Of a DNA stretch of 64,000 bases, positions 11,203 to 23,850 are shown one piece after another; within the stretch, counting starts at the first letter, position 1, and each line of letters opens with the position of its first letter. This stretch comes from Papiliotrema nemorosa (taxonomy: Eukaryota; Basidiomycota; Tremellomycetes; Tremellales; Rhynchogastremaceae), in assembly GCA_032158125.1 (NCBI GenBank), contig JASKOT010000002.1, positions 620,001 to 684,000 of the forward strand. The letters are read 5' to 3'. Both the position numbers and the translations under genes were made by a program. The notes below the pieces were generated by a model. The model saw only the letters and a program-made list of their open reading frames with translations, searched no databases and was not told where the DNA came from.

Positions 11203-12078
11203 GTGCAGTATCATGTCCCTCGCTTCGAGGAGAGTAAACAGTACGATACATATATTGATTTTTGCGCACGAACGAAATGAGATGTAGAGAACAGGGAGGA
11301 GATCTGTAGCCCATAGTATGATTATTCATGCAAACAGTGCATTACACTGTTATACATCCATACCGAGCACGCGGTACAACACACGTTGATTTGCAACGTG
11401 CTCGACCCGACCCATGCGGTCAACTTTGCTTGTCGATCTTTAAAGCGATTGGGTTGCACAGCTAGACCTGACAAGCCTCCTGGTTATACAACATCTCCAG
11501 ATCTACTGCTCGCAAGATCTTCTTGACATGGTCGCGGAAGGCGACAAGGCCACGGTTCAGGAAGAAGACAGTCGCTCGAGTTTGCGATAGTGTATCAACG
11601 AATGCATCTACTGCAAACAACGCCCCTCACCGAATTGTCTCCCTAGAGCATAGAGATCTGAGGATACCCCAGTGCAGTGAGTACGCAGTGGTGTATATGA
11701 AAGGCGAGTCGGCTTCGGTTCGCAGTGGCAATTCATGCCGAACTGGTTGAAAGACGTTCCTCTCTCATTGGGAGTCTCTCAACTCTCCTTTCTAGTCGCT
11801 ATTCACGACCATCCACATGCAACCCGCTCATTTCCTTCAAGCAGAGCAGTCACATAGGGACACACCCTAAACTGCAATTAGCATCGGAGATCTCGCCGGA
11901 TCTCGCACTTTGCACGTGCCATATTGATCTAAACGATAGTCGGGGAATCCCAACGCACGTTCGGCTAGATCAGTCGAAATCGACCGACAGCACAGCGGAT
12001 TCGATCGGACACTATAAGATGAATCAGATATCGCTGGGCTATGAGGGACAGCCCAGTCTTCAATCGATCTTGGAAATC
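11203..12078. other. Intergenic, promoter of the acid phosphatase
   Basis: About 880 bases between two plus-strand genes. Open frames such as 11725-12201 run into the phosphatase start in another frame. No independent gene is supported. Confidence 0.45.
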
Positions 12079-14152
12079 ATGCTGTATCCTCTTGCATTCA
12101 TCGTTTCTGGCGTTGCAACGTTGGCTTCCCCCACAAGTGTCTCCTCTGCTCGGCCATCTACAAGTTCGACCTCTGGTTGTGAGTGTGCTCGTGTGAGGTA
12201 GTCCTTCGACTTATGGCAAGCCAGCGGGGGTCTCGCGAGCATCTCTGATGTGTTGAATGGACATGGCGCACCGGGTATCTTCAACTCGTCGCATACCCCC
12301 GACTCGGAGTATGGAACGTACAATTGTGAGTCTGCACCACAGCGTTGCAAAGATTCAAAGCTGATCCAAGGGTGCAATGTGAGCTTGAGCCGTATCCAGG
12401 TCGAGACCGATGGGGCGTTGACTCACTCTAGATGCCCCATGTCCGAGCTAAGGAATATGTCAAGCCAAACGGGTACGATCTGCAATACGTAGAGGTCATC
12501 CAGAGACACCACAAGGCAGGTATCATCCTTCCTGGCTTCGATTTTGGGCATGTTATAGGCAGGGACTGACTATCAGCGGACTCCTTATGCCTCCAACACC
12601 TTTTTCAAGGAAGATATCTCGGTGAGTCAGGGCTCTCCAGCCTACCCCTTGAGTTTCAAGCTGATCCATAGTGGAACTGCACTGGCCAAGGTCCATACCA
12701 CCATGGCAAGGCGTTGGACTTTGGCGCTACAGGTGTCTACTGGCAAGGTGAAACCGGCACCCAGAATCCATTCGAGAAGACTGTAGGTCCAGGATTCGTC
12801 GGGTCGACTTGCCAGTTCCCCGCGGAGACGTCGTAAGTTGCTATCCTCGTAGAGAGATCCTCTCAATCCTACACTGCAGACCTGACAGCGCACTGACTTC
12901 CTAGAGAGGGGCTGGACGATGCCAAGCAGCACGGAGAGGATTTGAGGAAAGTTTACGGTGACATGCTGGGTTTCTTGCCCCACTCGTCGGAGACTGAAAA
13001 GTACTCTTTCCGAGTGACCAACAATGTGAGTGGTCTTCTGATGTAGTCAATGTTAAGGCGGTGCTCATGTATAGGTTATCACCACGCAGACCATGGGTAT
13101 GTCTGGGTCATCTGTGTATTACGATTGTGTGTTGACCTTCAGGCGGTCTCGTCAAGGGCCTTTTCCCCGATCTCAAGGAGCACCCGGCGTAAGCTCACTT
13201 ACCCTCTCAGAGTCCCTCCTGACAATCGTTGACCCACAAGGTGGATCCAAAGCAGCGCATACGACTCTCTCGAGCCCACTTTCTGCAAGTCGACACTACA
13301 AGTCATAATGCCCCATGCTGATGAAGTAGCATGCCCAGCTGCCAATGCCATCAAGAGCGCCGAGCGTGCTAGCAACGGGACTTGGGGAGACCACCTCACC
13401 CAATCTCAGGCTTTGCGAAATCGATTCAACAACGTTTCAGGTATCGAGCCGAATGATTCTGCCGGTTGGAACACTTCATGGGACCAGTCAGTCTTGCTAC
13501 CCTTCACGTCCTTCACGCTATCTCCCGGTCGCTGACATACCCTGTAGCCCTTATGATAACCTCTCGGCCAAGCAATGTCACGGTAAACCCCTTCCATGCT
13601 CGGTGAACAACACGGCCATCTGTGTCTCCCAAGAAGACGCAAACACAATCTACCGATTAGGCCAATGGGAATACGCTTATCAATGGCGATTCGCCCCCAA
13701 CGCCGTCAAGCGGAGTGCATTGGTCATGGGACCTTGGGTCGGTGAAATGATGGGTCACGTCAAAGACGTTGCCAGTGGGAAATCTTGCATGAAATATTAC
13801 CACAAGTGAGTCTCCCTCAAGAGACGGGCACAAGGCTGACACTGCAGCTTTGCCCATGATGGTAGTATGGCTCCTCTACTTGGTCTCTTGCAGATCGCCC
13901 ATGTGAGTCTCCAATCGATCTTCCACTGAGCATCATTGACAACAGCCCGTTTGGCCAGGTATGGGAACCGAGGTAGTGTTTGAGCTCTGGAAGAAGAACA
14001 ATGCCAACTACATTCGAGTCTTGTTCAACGGTCAACCGTTGGTCACTTCTACAAACCTCGGTACACTCGACATGATTAAATTGGAAGACTTCGAATCGTA
14101 TCTCGCCGGAATCTTGCCCTCCGACCCCGTGGCAGCTTGCAACGCCTCGTAG
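12079..14152 (+). CDS. Secreted histidine acid phosphatase
   Basis: Secreted phosphomonoesterase of the histidine acid phosphatase branch (phytase/acid phosphatase-like). The start MLYPLAFIVSGVATLASP gives a typical signal peptide; an in-frame ATG 60 nt upstream would spoil it. About eleven small introns are needed. The catalytic RHxxRxP motif is RHHKRTPY. Its two halves are joined only if the intron 12516-12576 is removed, and that intron begins GC rather than GT. Further family marks are QSSAYDSLEP and the proton-donor motif NFAHDGSMAPLLGL. Many Asn-X-Ser/Thr sites (NCT, NGT, NVS, NDS, NLS, NNT) fit a glycosylated extracellular protein that scavenges phosphate. It ends SDPVAACNAS. The family assignment is strong; the substrate is unknown. 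Confidence 0.9.
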
Positions 14153-14380
14153 GTGAACACTTATAGGGCGCCTCCACAAGACGGTCATACGATGCAACTT
14201 CCGGACGAGATCACCCAACGCTAGACGAGTAGAGATAGAGTCGCATTCAGCTTCTTTTGGGTTCTGGTTGGATACCGTGCCTGGGATACTATAATAATCG
14301 AGATGTCATGATTCTAAGATATATCGTAAAAGTCCTTCCTATACACGTGTCCCCTTCTATGACTCCCCTTCTTTCATGTC

Positions 14381-17300
14381 TCACCAATCTGAATTCCGCG
14401 GACTTGAAAAGTCGACATATGACCTTCTCTGCTCTTGATCGCTCCTCCCCCCTGTTCTCTCTCGTACACTCCCACCCCATTGATCCGGTGCCGATGGATG
14501 ATGGTACTCCGGACTAAGAGTATCGCTCCCCAACGGCCCCGCTATCCCATCTATACTCCTCTCCCTTGAACTGGAACCCCTGGCAAGCGGTGGTCTTGCA
14601 ATACCGCCGTCAGAAGGTGTTCTCGCCAACAGCGGCGGGGGTACACTGCCTCCTACACCTGGCGTATACCGCAATGTCGGGGATAGTTGGTCTCCTCGAT
14701 CACGTAGCGGAGAAGGAGGGTATGAGAATGGAGTGCCTGGTGTGCTCTGTCCCGAAAGGAGTCTGTCAGATTTCTGCGGACTAGCCATTGCTGCGGGTTG
14801 ATAAGCTCCTCTTGCATCCCCTTCTTCCCCCAATGCCTTGATGACGTGTTGAACAAAACTTGGCGGTTCTTCAGGAGCAGCCAAACGATTTTCCCTCCGA
14901 TGGGGAATCCCCAATTGAGCTTTGAGGTCACCTCCCACCCAAGCTTCTCGGATGATATCCTTATCTCTGGGGAAATACGATTGTCGGAAAGCACTGACTA
15001 GCCATCGAGGCCCCACGGCGCAAAAGACGGTGAAGATGACAATGGTCCAGAAAGAGAATGTAGGGTAGATAACGGACACTGTCCCGTAATATGGCGGCGC
15101 AGCGAGTGCCGAGTAGATTGGGATCCAAATGAAACACAGGAGAATGGAGATGCCGAGAATTATCCATGTGATAAACGTCCAATATCGAGTGTTGATCCCG
15201 ACGTATACATTGGCAGAGACCACACCGGCGGCTGCAATGGTCGTACCGAAGTCCCAAAGCGAGTTGGTGTCCATACCATCGTGCGACCACGTCGTTCCGG
15301 TACCATACGCCAGGAACGGGATGAAAAAGATGATGCACGATTGATACAGACCATCCGTCATGTAGATCCAGAAGCGTTTCCGCGTGTACTCCAATCCTGC
15401 GATACCTCTTTTGTAGAGTGACGGGAAGGCCATGCTCGCCTTGGCGTTCGTATCCTGGTCAAACATTCCGAGGATACCGACCGGAACCGAAGTAAAGACC
15501 AAGTTGTACAGAAGGATAAAGGTATATTCAAAGAGGTATGTCGCGTCGAATGAGTTGTAGATCAGGAACCAGAACATGGATAGCGTCCAGATGATATTCT
15601 TGTAGAAGAAGCTATGGATCAATTTCGATATTCGAGATCAGAATTAATGGCACTCACTTGGCGTGCATGTCGGCAATCCGGACATAAGACCATCGACCGT
15701 GGACCAGTAATAATCGGGTCAAAAACCTGAATTGGCCAAAAGCATAATCTGCCGACATGGCCGCTTGCGATCCTTCTAGACCAAACAATCCGATACCGAT
15801 GTTGGCTTCCTGAATCATGGCAACATCGTTGGCGCCGTCGCCGATCGCCAACGTCATGGCATTGCAGCCCTCTTTGACCTAGATGGTCAGCTCCAATCGA
15901 CTTGAGTGGTTGTCGACTGACCAGTTTCACAGTGAGCGCCTTTTGAGACGGCGAGACTCGACAACAAATGACAGCGGCGCATTGAGTGCCCAAAGACAGG
16001 AACAAGCTCTTCAGTCCTGGTTGCAGAGCATACCTCAACGAATCACCATCAATCACCACAGCAAAAGTCGCTGCTGGTGGTCGATCTGACATCACGGGTC
16101 CTTTGCTCTTGTGGATGACCGGCGGGCCCAAAACCGAAGCCATCTTGTTCAAGCCCGCTTCAATCTGGGCGCGAGCTCCCTGTTCCGAATCCGCGCTGAT
16201 GATCATGACCTCCATGTCATTGGTCAACAAGTTGCACGAGTAACCAATCTCGATGGCCGTTTGTAGCTTGTCACCGGTCAAGATCCAGAGCTTGATACCC
16301 GCCTTGTGAAGAGTGGCAATGGCTTCCGGAACACCTTCTTGCAGCTTGTCCTCCAACGCTGTGGCGCCGAGAATGGTCAAAGAGTGCTCGATCAACTCGG
16401 AAGCCTTTTCAATCTCTGCCTCTCGATCGGTGACCGCCGCGCATGCCGCATCGTACGTCTTGGCCCAGGTGGTATACTCTTCTTCGTCGAGATATCGTTG
16501 GGCGATGCAGAGCGTCCGCAAACCACCATTCGCGAACGTCTCGAGATCTCGCAACGTCGATGCTTTGAGCTCGGGATCGTGATCGGGTCGAAGTCGCTCG
16601 TAAATCACCGAATCGGCACCTTTGCAGAACAATACGATTCGCCCTTGGGGGTCTCGAGCGATGACGCTCATCCTCTTCCGAGTCGAATTAAACTCCAACA
16701 TTCTAAGCGGAACCCATTTCTCCGTCTTTCCAAGTACTTCAATCTCCAGCTTGGTATTGGTTTTGGTGACGAACGGGAATCCGACATCTCGAGCTGCAGC
16801 CACCAAAGCAGCTTCATCCGGCGATTCCGCCTTGTAGTCTAGCTCGAATCGTTTCTTGGGGTCCGCTACATCCGCCAAGACAGAGTGACAGATGGCCAGT
16901 GCTCGGAAAAAGTCGATTAGGTGAGGGTACAGAGGGTCATTGGGGTTGCCGAGATGTCGCGGGAGATCGGGCGCAATGAGAGTGAGCTTGTCTTCCCGGA
17001 GATACCGATTATCAAACGCTTTCCTCATCCCCTTGACCATTTGATCCTTCATGATTGCCAATTCAGCAGATTGCGTCGCCATTGAAGGTCCCAAGTCTCG
17101 CCCGTCTCGTTTGGCGGCACCCATCATGGCTTCCGTGAGACCTTCGCCAAACGATACACCGGCGATGGAGCACTTTTTAAACTCCATCACGTTTTGCGTC
17201 AACGTGCCCGTCTTGTCGGAAAAGACGTATTCAATTTGCCCTAAATCATCGGAAATGCCCCATGATTTTGGGACACACGGCGTGTCATCTGGACATGAGC

Positions 17301-19592
17301 GTGGTCGAAAGGGGGCTGAAACTTACATGCTTCGTAATACATCTCCACGTCTTGAAAGATGAAATAGGCTTGAATCTGCATCGTCAGCCGAGTTTGCGCG
17401 AATCGGAAAATCACTCACCGTCTTGACAATCTCGATGGTAATGTACAGTGAGATGGGGACGATATTTTGAAAGACGATCAGACAAGATCTGTTCTATCAG
17501 CGAGGTTGCACAATTGTCGGTTATCAAAGCTTACACAAAGATGATGAGCGAGTCGACGTAGATGTTGTCCGAAGCAAATGAACCCGCCTCGTACGCGTTG
17601 GCGCTAGTACCGTCGAGAGAGCGATAGTACCCGTCTGAGGCATCAGCTTGTATCGTTCCGAGACGTGATCACCCACGCAGAATGGCAGTGACCACACAAA
17701 GTATCATGAGGATCAGAAAGTTCATGACGACGTTGAAATCTGTCATCAGCGAGGTTACTCTGAAATAACAGTCTACTCACTGGTCTCCTTTTCAATCTTG
17801 CTCCTCTTTGACGGGGTATCACCGCCATTCAACATGATTTTCGTATCTGCCCCGGTGAAAACCACCAGTCCAATGACCCATTTCGTGTTCCTGATCATAC
17901 ATCCTCGAAGCAGCAGTTCGTTGATGGTAATCGCCTCTTGTTTCTCCTCGAATCCCTTGTCCTCGCCAGCCGGCGAGTATTTAAGCACTCCATTGTACGA
18001 ATACAAATTCGCGTGGGGCGCTTCAGAGTCGACCACAAAATGCGCGTGTTCGAGGTCTTCCTCCGAATTGACTGCCGAGGTCGCTTTGAGTGCACGTCGA
18101 ATCTTGAGATTCGTCTCTCCATCCAGGTTTTTCGTCTCCACAAAGGCAAGGCCGTCTGCGTTTGAAGTAGAGAGAATGACGATATCGGCGGGTATTTGTT
18201 CATTGTCCCGGAGCAAGACCAAATCTCCAACTTCCAACTTTTTCCACAAAGTCCTTTCCCAATGAGCGGTACCTCGGCCTTGATGGCTCCAGTCGACAAC
18301 GCCGGAGCTCTTCCGAGACGTGATACTAGGTGCTGTAGGGATACTGCGCATGATCTGGGAATGCAGACCGTCATCCGAATGGTCCGATGAATGTGAAAGC
18401 TGCTGATTAGCCAGGACATATGTCGACGACGCACTCTTGGGACGATTTCAGGAGGGTATGCTCCATCTCCCGCTATTATCGCACTGTTCAGCTCCTCCTC
18501 ATCATCAATCTCCTTTTGCCGCTCCATGACAATCTCATGCCCTGCTTTGGCTTCCATATCCCTCAGCTTCCTCACTCCTTTGGACGGCTTGTCGGGTGCT
18601 AGAATGAGCGAAACTTCACGTCAAAGACTCACCGTTCAGTCCGAATAGTCGTTCTAGGAAGGACCGAGGGTCTTGGGGCTGATTGACATTCCTCCATCCA
18701 CCCAATTTCGTCGCTGCCGAGTTGTTCACCTCGTTGTCCAGCGTGGCACGCCTCCAATCTTCTATACCATCCTTGATGGCTGTCATGCCCAGGATAGCTA
18801 ATAGCGGAAGCATACCGATCTGCGCGTTGGGAGCACCGAATATCGAAAAGAGCTGGATGATGACCAGTGCTAAAAAATATATATTGGCCGCACGTCGGAA
18901 TTGCTCAAACAGGTTCTTTGGCAAGAATGTGATGATGGTATATTTTGACGTCCGGACTTTATTCCTCACGTATCGGACGATTGGATCACCCTTGTGGTTG
19001 AGCAGGTCTGAAGGAAGAGGTAGATTGACATAAAGAGCCCGTCGAACACCCTGAGCCTTGCCCTTGCTTTTCGTCTTGCTATCCGTGGAGGGTTGTTCAG
19101 GTGGTGTAGTAGGCTCGCTGTTCTTTCTCGGTGTACCGTGCTCGGATACACTCCCCACGTGGGACTCTTGATCACTGCCTTTCCGTCGTATAGAATCCTT
19201 GACGGTCGACATGGTTCCCTTTCTCCGCAAGGTCGAGAAGATCCTCCGACGTCGTTTCCGATGTTCCGCATCTCTCTCACTCCTTATAGACTCTGCAATG
19301 ACCGAATGTGCGGTTCTCACGGTTCTTAAACGGAGATTTGGGTCGATGGAGAACGGGTCGAAGAGGTCCTCCTCTTCTTCTCGATATTGAGGGTAATCAT
19401 GTTGAGGGTTGAGAGGAGCTGTAGAGGAAGTTGTGAGATATGACGGGTTGCGAGATGAGGAGGCGTAGGGTGTTTCGAGCGGCAAGTTGTGTGAAGAAGG
19501 CGATCCATCGAGCTGGATGTCAGGGGTTCTGTGCATGTCAGCATGGCTCGCAGCGGGGTGACATCGAATACTCACGTATAGGGGGCCATCAT
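14381..19592 (-). CDS. P4-ATPase, Dnf1/2-class phospholipid flippase
   Basis: Large membrane P-type ATPase that moves phospholipids to the cytosolic leaflet, usually with a Cdc50-family partner. Seen in order: a ~210-residue disordered N-terminus; the Dnf-type entry [20 protein letters not shown] and the TM1-2 region; the actuator motif DGET in [15 protein letters not shown] in the fourth membrane segment; the phosphorylation site [38 protein letters not shown]; six C-terminal membrane segments from [14 protein letters not shown] on; and a Ser/Pro-rich tail ending SPRNSDW. The start is a 17-nt exon (19576-19592, MMAPYT) joined by a perfect intron to [11 protein letters not shown]. An intron of only 32 nt follows PPEIVPR. 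Total length is roughly 1,550 residues, usual for Dnf1/2. Orthology within the class is not resolved. Confidence 0.93.
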
Positions 19593-20626
19593 CAGCGAGA
19601 ATTGCCGGGAAGATGAGAAGATTTGAGCTTCCGGTGATGAGCCGCGATAACAGCTTCCTAGCTAGCAATGCACCACTGGATTGCTGCCTGTTTACACGAT
19701 ATGTCCAGGCCGTGTTGTCCACCTCCGCCCGAAAGGAGTGCGCTGAGAAGTGGTCGATGCCGGGTGTCCACGTTTATCTTCAATCCATCAAAACGGCGGC
19801 CGAGGCGTTGCCGTCACAGGCGTCTCTGTCGAGCTCTGCCGTGTTGTTCGGGCTGCTGAATGAGACTCGAAAGAAAAGGTATCCCACAGGCTCTTTTGGC
19901 GAACAGGCGCGGGGATGCGAGGTGAAAGGACGGATGGGTTGTGAGCCGTGAGATCCTTTGAGTGCGAGTGCAGCGATAATGTCGAAAATGGACAATAATC
20001 ACACACGCGCGGTGGTCGTCGCAAGTCTCTCGTCGCTAGGGGCTAATCTTGGCGCGACTCACCTCCTGCTGCTCTGGTTCGATGGAAGTGTATCGCTGTC
20101 GACTGGGTACAACGCTGTTTGAGAGTTGAAGACTACACACGGCCAAGCATGACCTTGCCCCTTGTCAATCCTCTGATTGACCCTCGGGCATGGGCATACG
20201 CGACAAGGGGATGAGGAGGGTGTGTAATAAATTTCGGGTTGGCGTTGAGGGGCATCCCTGACTGTTGGTCGGAACCGATAAGGAGAGGGAAACGCGTCCA
20301 TTAGGGCAATGTCACCCCCTCCTATTCCCACCCGTCGGCCCCCGAGGCTTTCACCCATGCATCTGACAAAGCATTTTCCTATGGGTACCGAACGAATTCA
20401 TCAAACGTACAGTAGCTGTCTCCATCAGACAAATACCTCCCGGCCTCCTCCAAAGCATGCACAGACGTCCTGTCCGGTTTGCTGACTCTTGCGGCTGTTC
20501 AGATAGCTAGAGTACGGCACGGCCGGTACGGGCGAGATATCTCTTTCCGTCGGAAACCAAAAAGTTCAAAGTGTTTCTGCATCATGATAGTTCAAGATTG
20601 TTATATCCACTGTGTGAAAACCGGCT
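19593..20626. other. 1 kb divergent promoter region
   Basis: Sits between the start of the flippase (minus) and the Zng1-like gene (plus). No gene is supported. The open frames here show no motif or splice support. Confidence 0.45.
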
Positions 20627-22114
20627 ATGAGCAATCACGACAATAACGACACGGTTCCTGACTTGGAGGAAGTACCAGAGTGAGATTCGTGGATATTTCC
20701 AAGATCCATGCTGATGGACAGGCTGGTAGCAGTGGAGGAGCCCGAAGCTGGACCTTCTGAGACGACTCGAAGCTATGAACGGCCAAAGGTGCCCATCACC
20801 TTGTTGACGGGTTACCTTGGCGCCGGCAAATCGACTCTCCTCAAGTGAGCAGTGGTACAGTGTGCTCATGGTCACTGATATCAAGGTACATCCTGACCGC
20901 GAACCATGGATACCGCATAGCAGTGTGCATGAATGGTATACCTTCCTCGACTCCTGGTGATGTAGCTGACCGAGCAGACTTTGGAGATACGACTGATATC
21001 GAGGGTGACTAGAGAACGTCTCCATCTTTTTGCACCGAGCTGACATCCCAGAGAAGGCCTTAACTCTGTCAGACCCGAATAGCGATGCGCAGAGCACTTC
21101 AATGCTTAGTCTACCCAACGGATGCCTTTGCTGCTCGTTCAAGGATATGGGAATAGCTGCGATAGAAGACATGATAGCGCAACAAAAGGACAAGGTGGAC
21201 TGGGTATTGGTGGAATTAACAGGAGTGGCTGATCCTGGTACGCCTGATCACCTTGAGCATAGAGCTAATTATCGAGGCCCGATTGCGAGGAGTTTCTGGG
21301 CAAACGAGGAGATGGGAGACTTGCTTCTGGACGGTATAATCTGCGTTGTCGATTGTCGCAATATCCTCAAAGTGAGCGGAAACGAGCTCGACGTAAGGTT
21401 TTGCTGATGAAAAGCAATTGTCAGAAGAGAGGGAAGGAGGCGAGACAAATGAAGCGCAGAGGTCTGTCCCAGCGTTCGAGGTATTGCTTGAGCTGATCCA
21501 CAAGGCAACTCGCCGCGTCCGACGTCATCATTCTCAACAAGCTAGATCTCGTTTCTCCGGAGCAAGTCCAGCATGTAGAAACAGTTGCACGCGGGATCAA
21601 CCCAACTTTACGGGTGCACAAGACGACCAAGAGTCAAATAGATCTAGGAGAATTGTTCGATTTACGAGCCTACTCTGCTCCCCCACCTCTCACCCTCGGC
21701 TCGTCAGCATCAATCGCACGAGATCATCACCACGATGCGGACGGCCAGTGTGCCGATGGGCGCTGTGAGAAATCCACTGTGCACAACAGCGGAATCTCGA
21801 CCATTCTTATACCCCTCCCCGAGCTCGACACGGCTCAGTTTGACCGACTGAATGATTTTTTGGAAGTCTTGATGTGGACTTCAGTGATTCCTGGCGCAGA
21901 AGCGGGCCCCACTCCCGAAATTCTGCGTCTGAAGGGGTTGATCAAGCTGAAGGATGGCTCGGAAAAGGTGCTTCAAGGGGTGGCAGACTTGTTCGAGTTC
22001 AAAGCGGTATCGAACCCCAGTGCCGAGAGTTCTAGTGGCAAGGTGGTCTTTATCGGTCGAAGGATAGACGATAGGCTGAAGGACGCATTGTATAAACATG
22101 TTGGAACAGCTTGA
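20627..22114 (+). CDS. ZNG1: Zng1-type zinc chaperone GTPase (CobW/COG0523)
   Basis: G3E-family GTPase of the CobW/CBWD group, orthologous in type to Zng1, which delivers zinc to methionine aminopeptidase 1. After splicing the N-terminus reads MSNHDNNDTVPDLEEVPELV, followed by the Walker A GYLGAGKSTLL. The metal-binding GCLCC lies in LPNGCLCCSFKDMG. The remaining motifs are ELTGVADP, the guanine motif NKLD and a His/Asp/Cys-rich loop DHHHDADGQCADGRC that could bind metal. The C-terminal domain has LRLKGLIKLKDGSEKVLQGV. Seven short introns are predicted, including GMN/DFGDTTDIE joints that restore the switch region. The VPELV element near the start resembles the CPELVP partner-docking motif of vertebrate Zng1, with Val in place of Cys. 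Identity is strong; the partner is an inference. Confidence 0.9.
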
Positions 22115-22518
22115 AGAGCATAGGAATATCTACATGTAGCATTTCATCCCAGCATACCACGACGTCCATTTCAGGGGTAATGCAACCGCTCGGGTAACCC
22201 CCTGGTTGTGCGGTATATCTACAGCCGTGTAGGGTGAGGGTGACTGCACTGTACCTTTGTCACACTTCACTGGGTCTACATTCTACAAAATGGGAAGAAG
22301 AGCGTCAATCGACCATTGGCTCATGCGTGCGTAGCAAAGTCGCAATCGAGAATGTCCCCACCGTCCTGAATAGAGATGCATCCGGCGTGCTATCTACGAT
22401 GGCTTTCGAGTATCTACTGCCCTCGAAGAAGATGGGATGGGGAAGACAGATATGTACTGGAAGAACTGGGAATACTGGACGAGCAGGACCGGGGCACTTT
22501 CACCAAGAGGAGCAAGCT
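22115..22518. other. Convergent 3' intergenic region
   Basis: About 400 bases between two convergent genes, expected to hold both 3' UTRs. Open frames overlap the 3' end of the zinc-knuckle gene in the wrong strand and are not supported. Confidence 0.45.
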
Positions 22519-23458
22519 TTACTCGGCAGTCGGGAGGTCCTCACCGGCCTGGGGGCAGTCACTGCATGGTCAGTCCGCTTGGTCTTCTTCTTCACAAGAG
22601 TATACTTACCGGGCAATGTGACCAGTCTCCTGGCACTTGTAGCACTTTTTGCTAGCAAGAATAGCGGCCTCGTCTCGGGGCTGCAAGCAATCCCTAGCAA
22701 GATGGTTTTCACCATTGCATCGGCTGCACGTAAGTTACTGCCTACATTTCAGAAGAGGTGGTGAGGCACTCACTAGCACTTGACAGGGGTACCGTCCGGG
22801 TTCACCGAGGCTCGCGGTCGAGGAGGGAATCCCCCACCTCGAGCAGCGAATCCGCCTCGGAATCCACCAGGTCCAGCTTGACATTGTCGAGCAATGTGAC
22901 CTGGTCGACCACACTGGTAGCACTTTTGACCGGCACCACCGAATCCTTGAGGTCCACCGAAACCGAATTGTCCTCGAACAGAGGGACAGTCCATCTTGAC
23001 GTGTCCTACGGGGTCAGAACAAGCGAGGAGGTCCGTTCGTGATTGACTCACCGACACCACCACAGGCGTAACACTGCTTGCCGTCGGTAGATCGGGGTTG
23101 AGGACACTGGGTCGACTCGTGACCTGGTTCTCTGGTCGTCAGCGTGACTGTTAACCATACATTTGGACAAAGGAAGGTACGACTCACCTGCAGTTGTAGC
23201 ACAATCGGCCAGGGGCCTGGCAGTTCTCGGCAATGTGGCCGACTAGATTGTCAGATTGTTTCAAGACGAGTGGTGAGGCTTGACATACGGTTACCGCACC
23301 TAGTCATCAGCGGGTGCGTTGAGCAGAGTCAAGCTCAAACTCACTTGAAGCATCCCTGACGGGATCCTGGAACAGCTGCAGCTCCGCTAGCACGTCAATG
23401 ACCGCTTCTCTCTGGAGATTTTCCGCAAGCTGCGCAATTGAAGCTGAACATACAACAT
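22519..23458 (-). CDS. GIS2: CCHC zinc-knuckle protein, Gis2/CNBP-like
   Basis: Single-stranded nucleic-acid-binding protein of the Gis2/CNBP/Byr3 family, which acts in translation and mRNA granules. Splicing gives six CX2CX4HX4C knuckles in order: CFKCGNVGHIAENC, CYNCREPGHESTQC, CYACGGVGHVKMDC, CYQCGRPGHIARQC, CYRCNGENHLARDC and CYKCQETGHIARDC. A Gly/Arg-rich linker (GGFRGGFAARGGGFPPRPR) separates the fourth and fifth. The start is a 5-nt coding exon (ATGTT, ending at 23454) joined to CGGAGCTGCAG, giving MFGAAAVPGSRQGCFKC. The end is DCPQAGEDLPTAE at 22519. Yeast Gis2 has seven knuckles, so this copy has one fewer. Almost every knuckle is interrupted by an intron. An intron probably also lies in the 5' UTR just upstream. 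Confidence 0.9.
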
Positions 23459-23850
23459 GGTCTGCACGCAATTAGCTTTCAACCTCATCTCATAGTGTAC
23501 ATGGTGGAATGGCCTGACTTACCTTTTGTATCAAGGATAGGGGTGTGCTTTTCCCGGTCTTTTTGTCTTCAGCAACAGCTTACTACTTCTACCACTCTCC
23601 GTCTTCTACTTCCGCGAAACGAGTGGTTTAGATATAGATCTGAACAAGAGTTGAAGAAAGGGAGTTTCAATAATGTGCGAGTCGTCTAGGAATTCGACGG
23701 GCACGGAGACGCTGTGGGGGATTTTGCTGCCGAGCCGTTTCGGGAAAATGCCACGTCACAAAGTTGAGACGGTGACTTCATGTACAGGCAGACATGCAAG
23801 AGGATTGGTACCCTACAAACCATCCGTCCATACAACGATATGCATAGTGA
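23459..23850. other. Promoter and leader of the zinc-knuckle gene
   Basis: Includes a likely 5'-UTR intron (minus strand, ending in GTGCAG just before the ACCATG start), then pyrimidine-rich promoter sequence and the 3' end of ISY1. No other gene is seen. Confidence 0.45.

Noticed and set aside
22234..22764. 176-codon plus-strand frame overlapping the zinc-knuckle gene
   Set aside because: Overlaps clear zinc-knuckle exons on the opposite strand and has no family motif.
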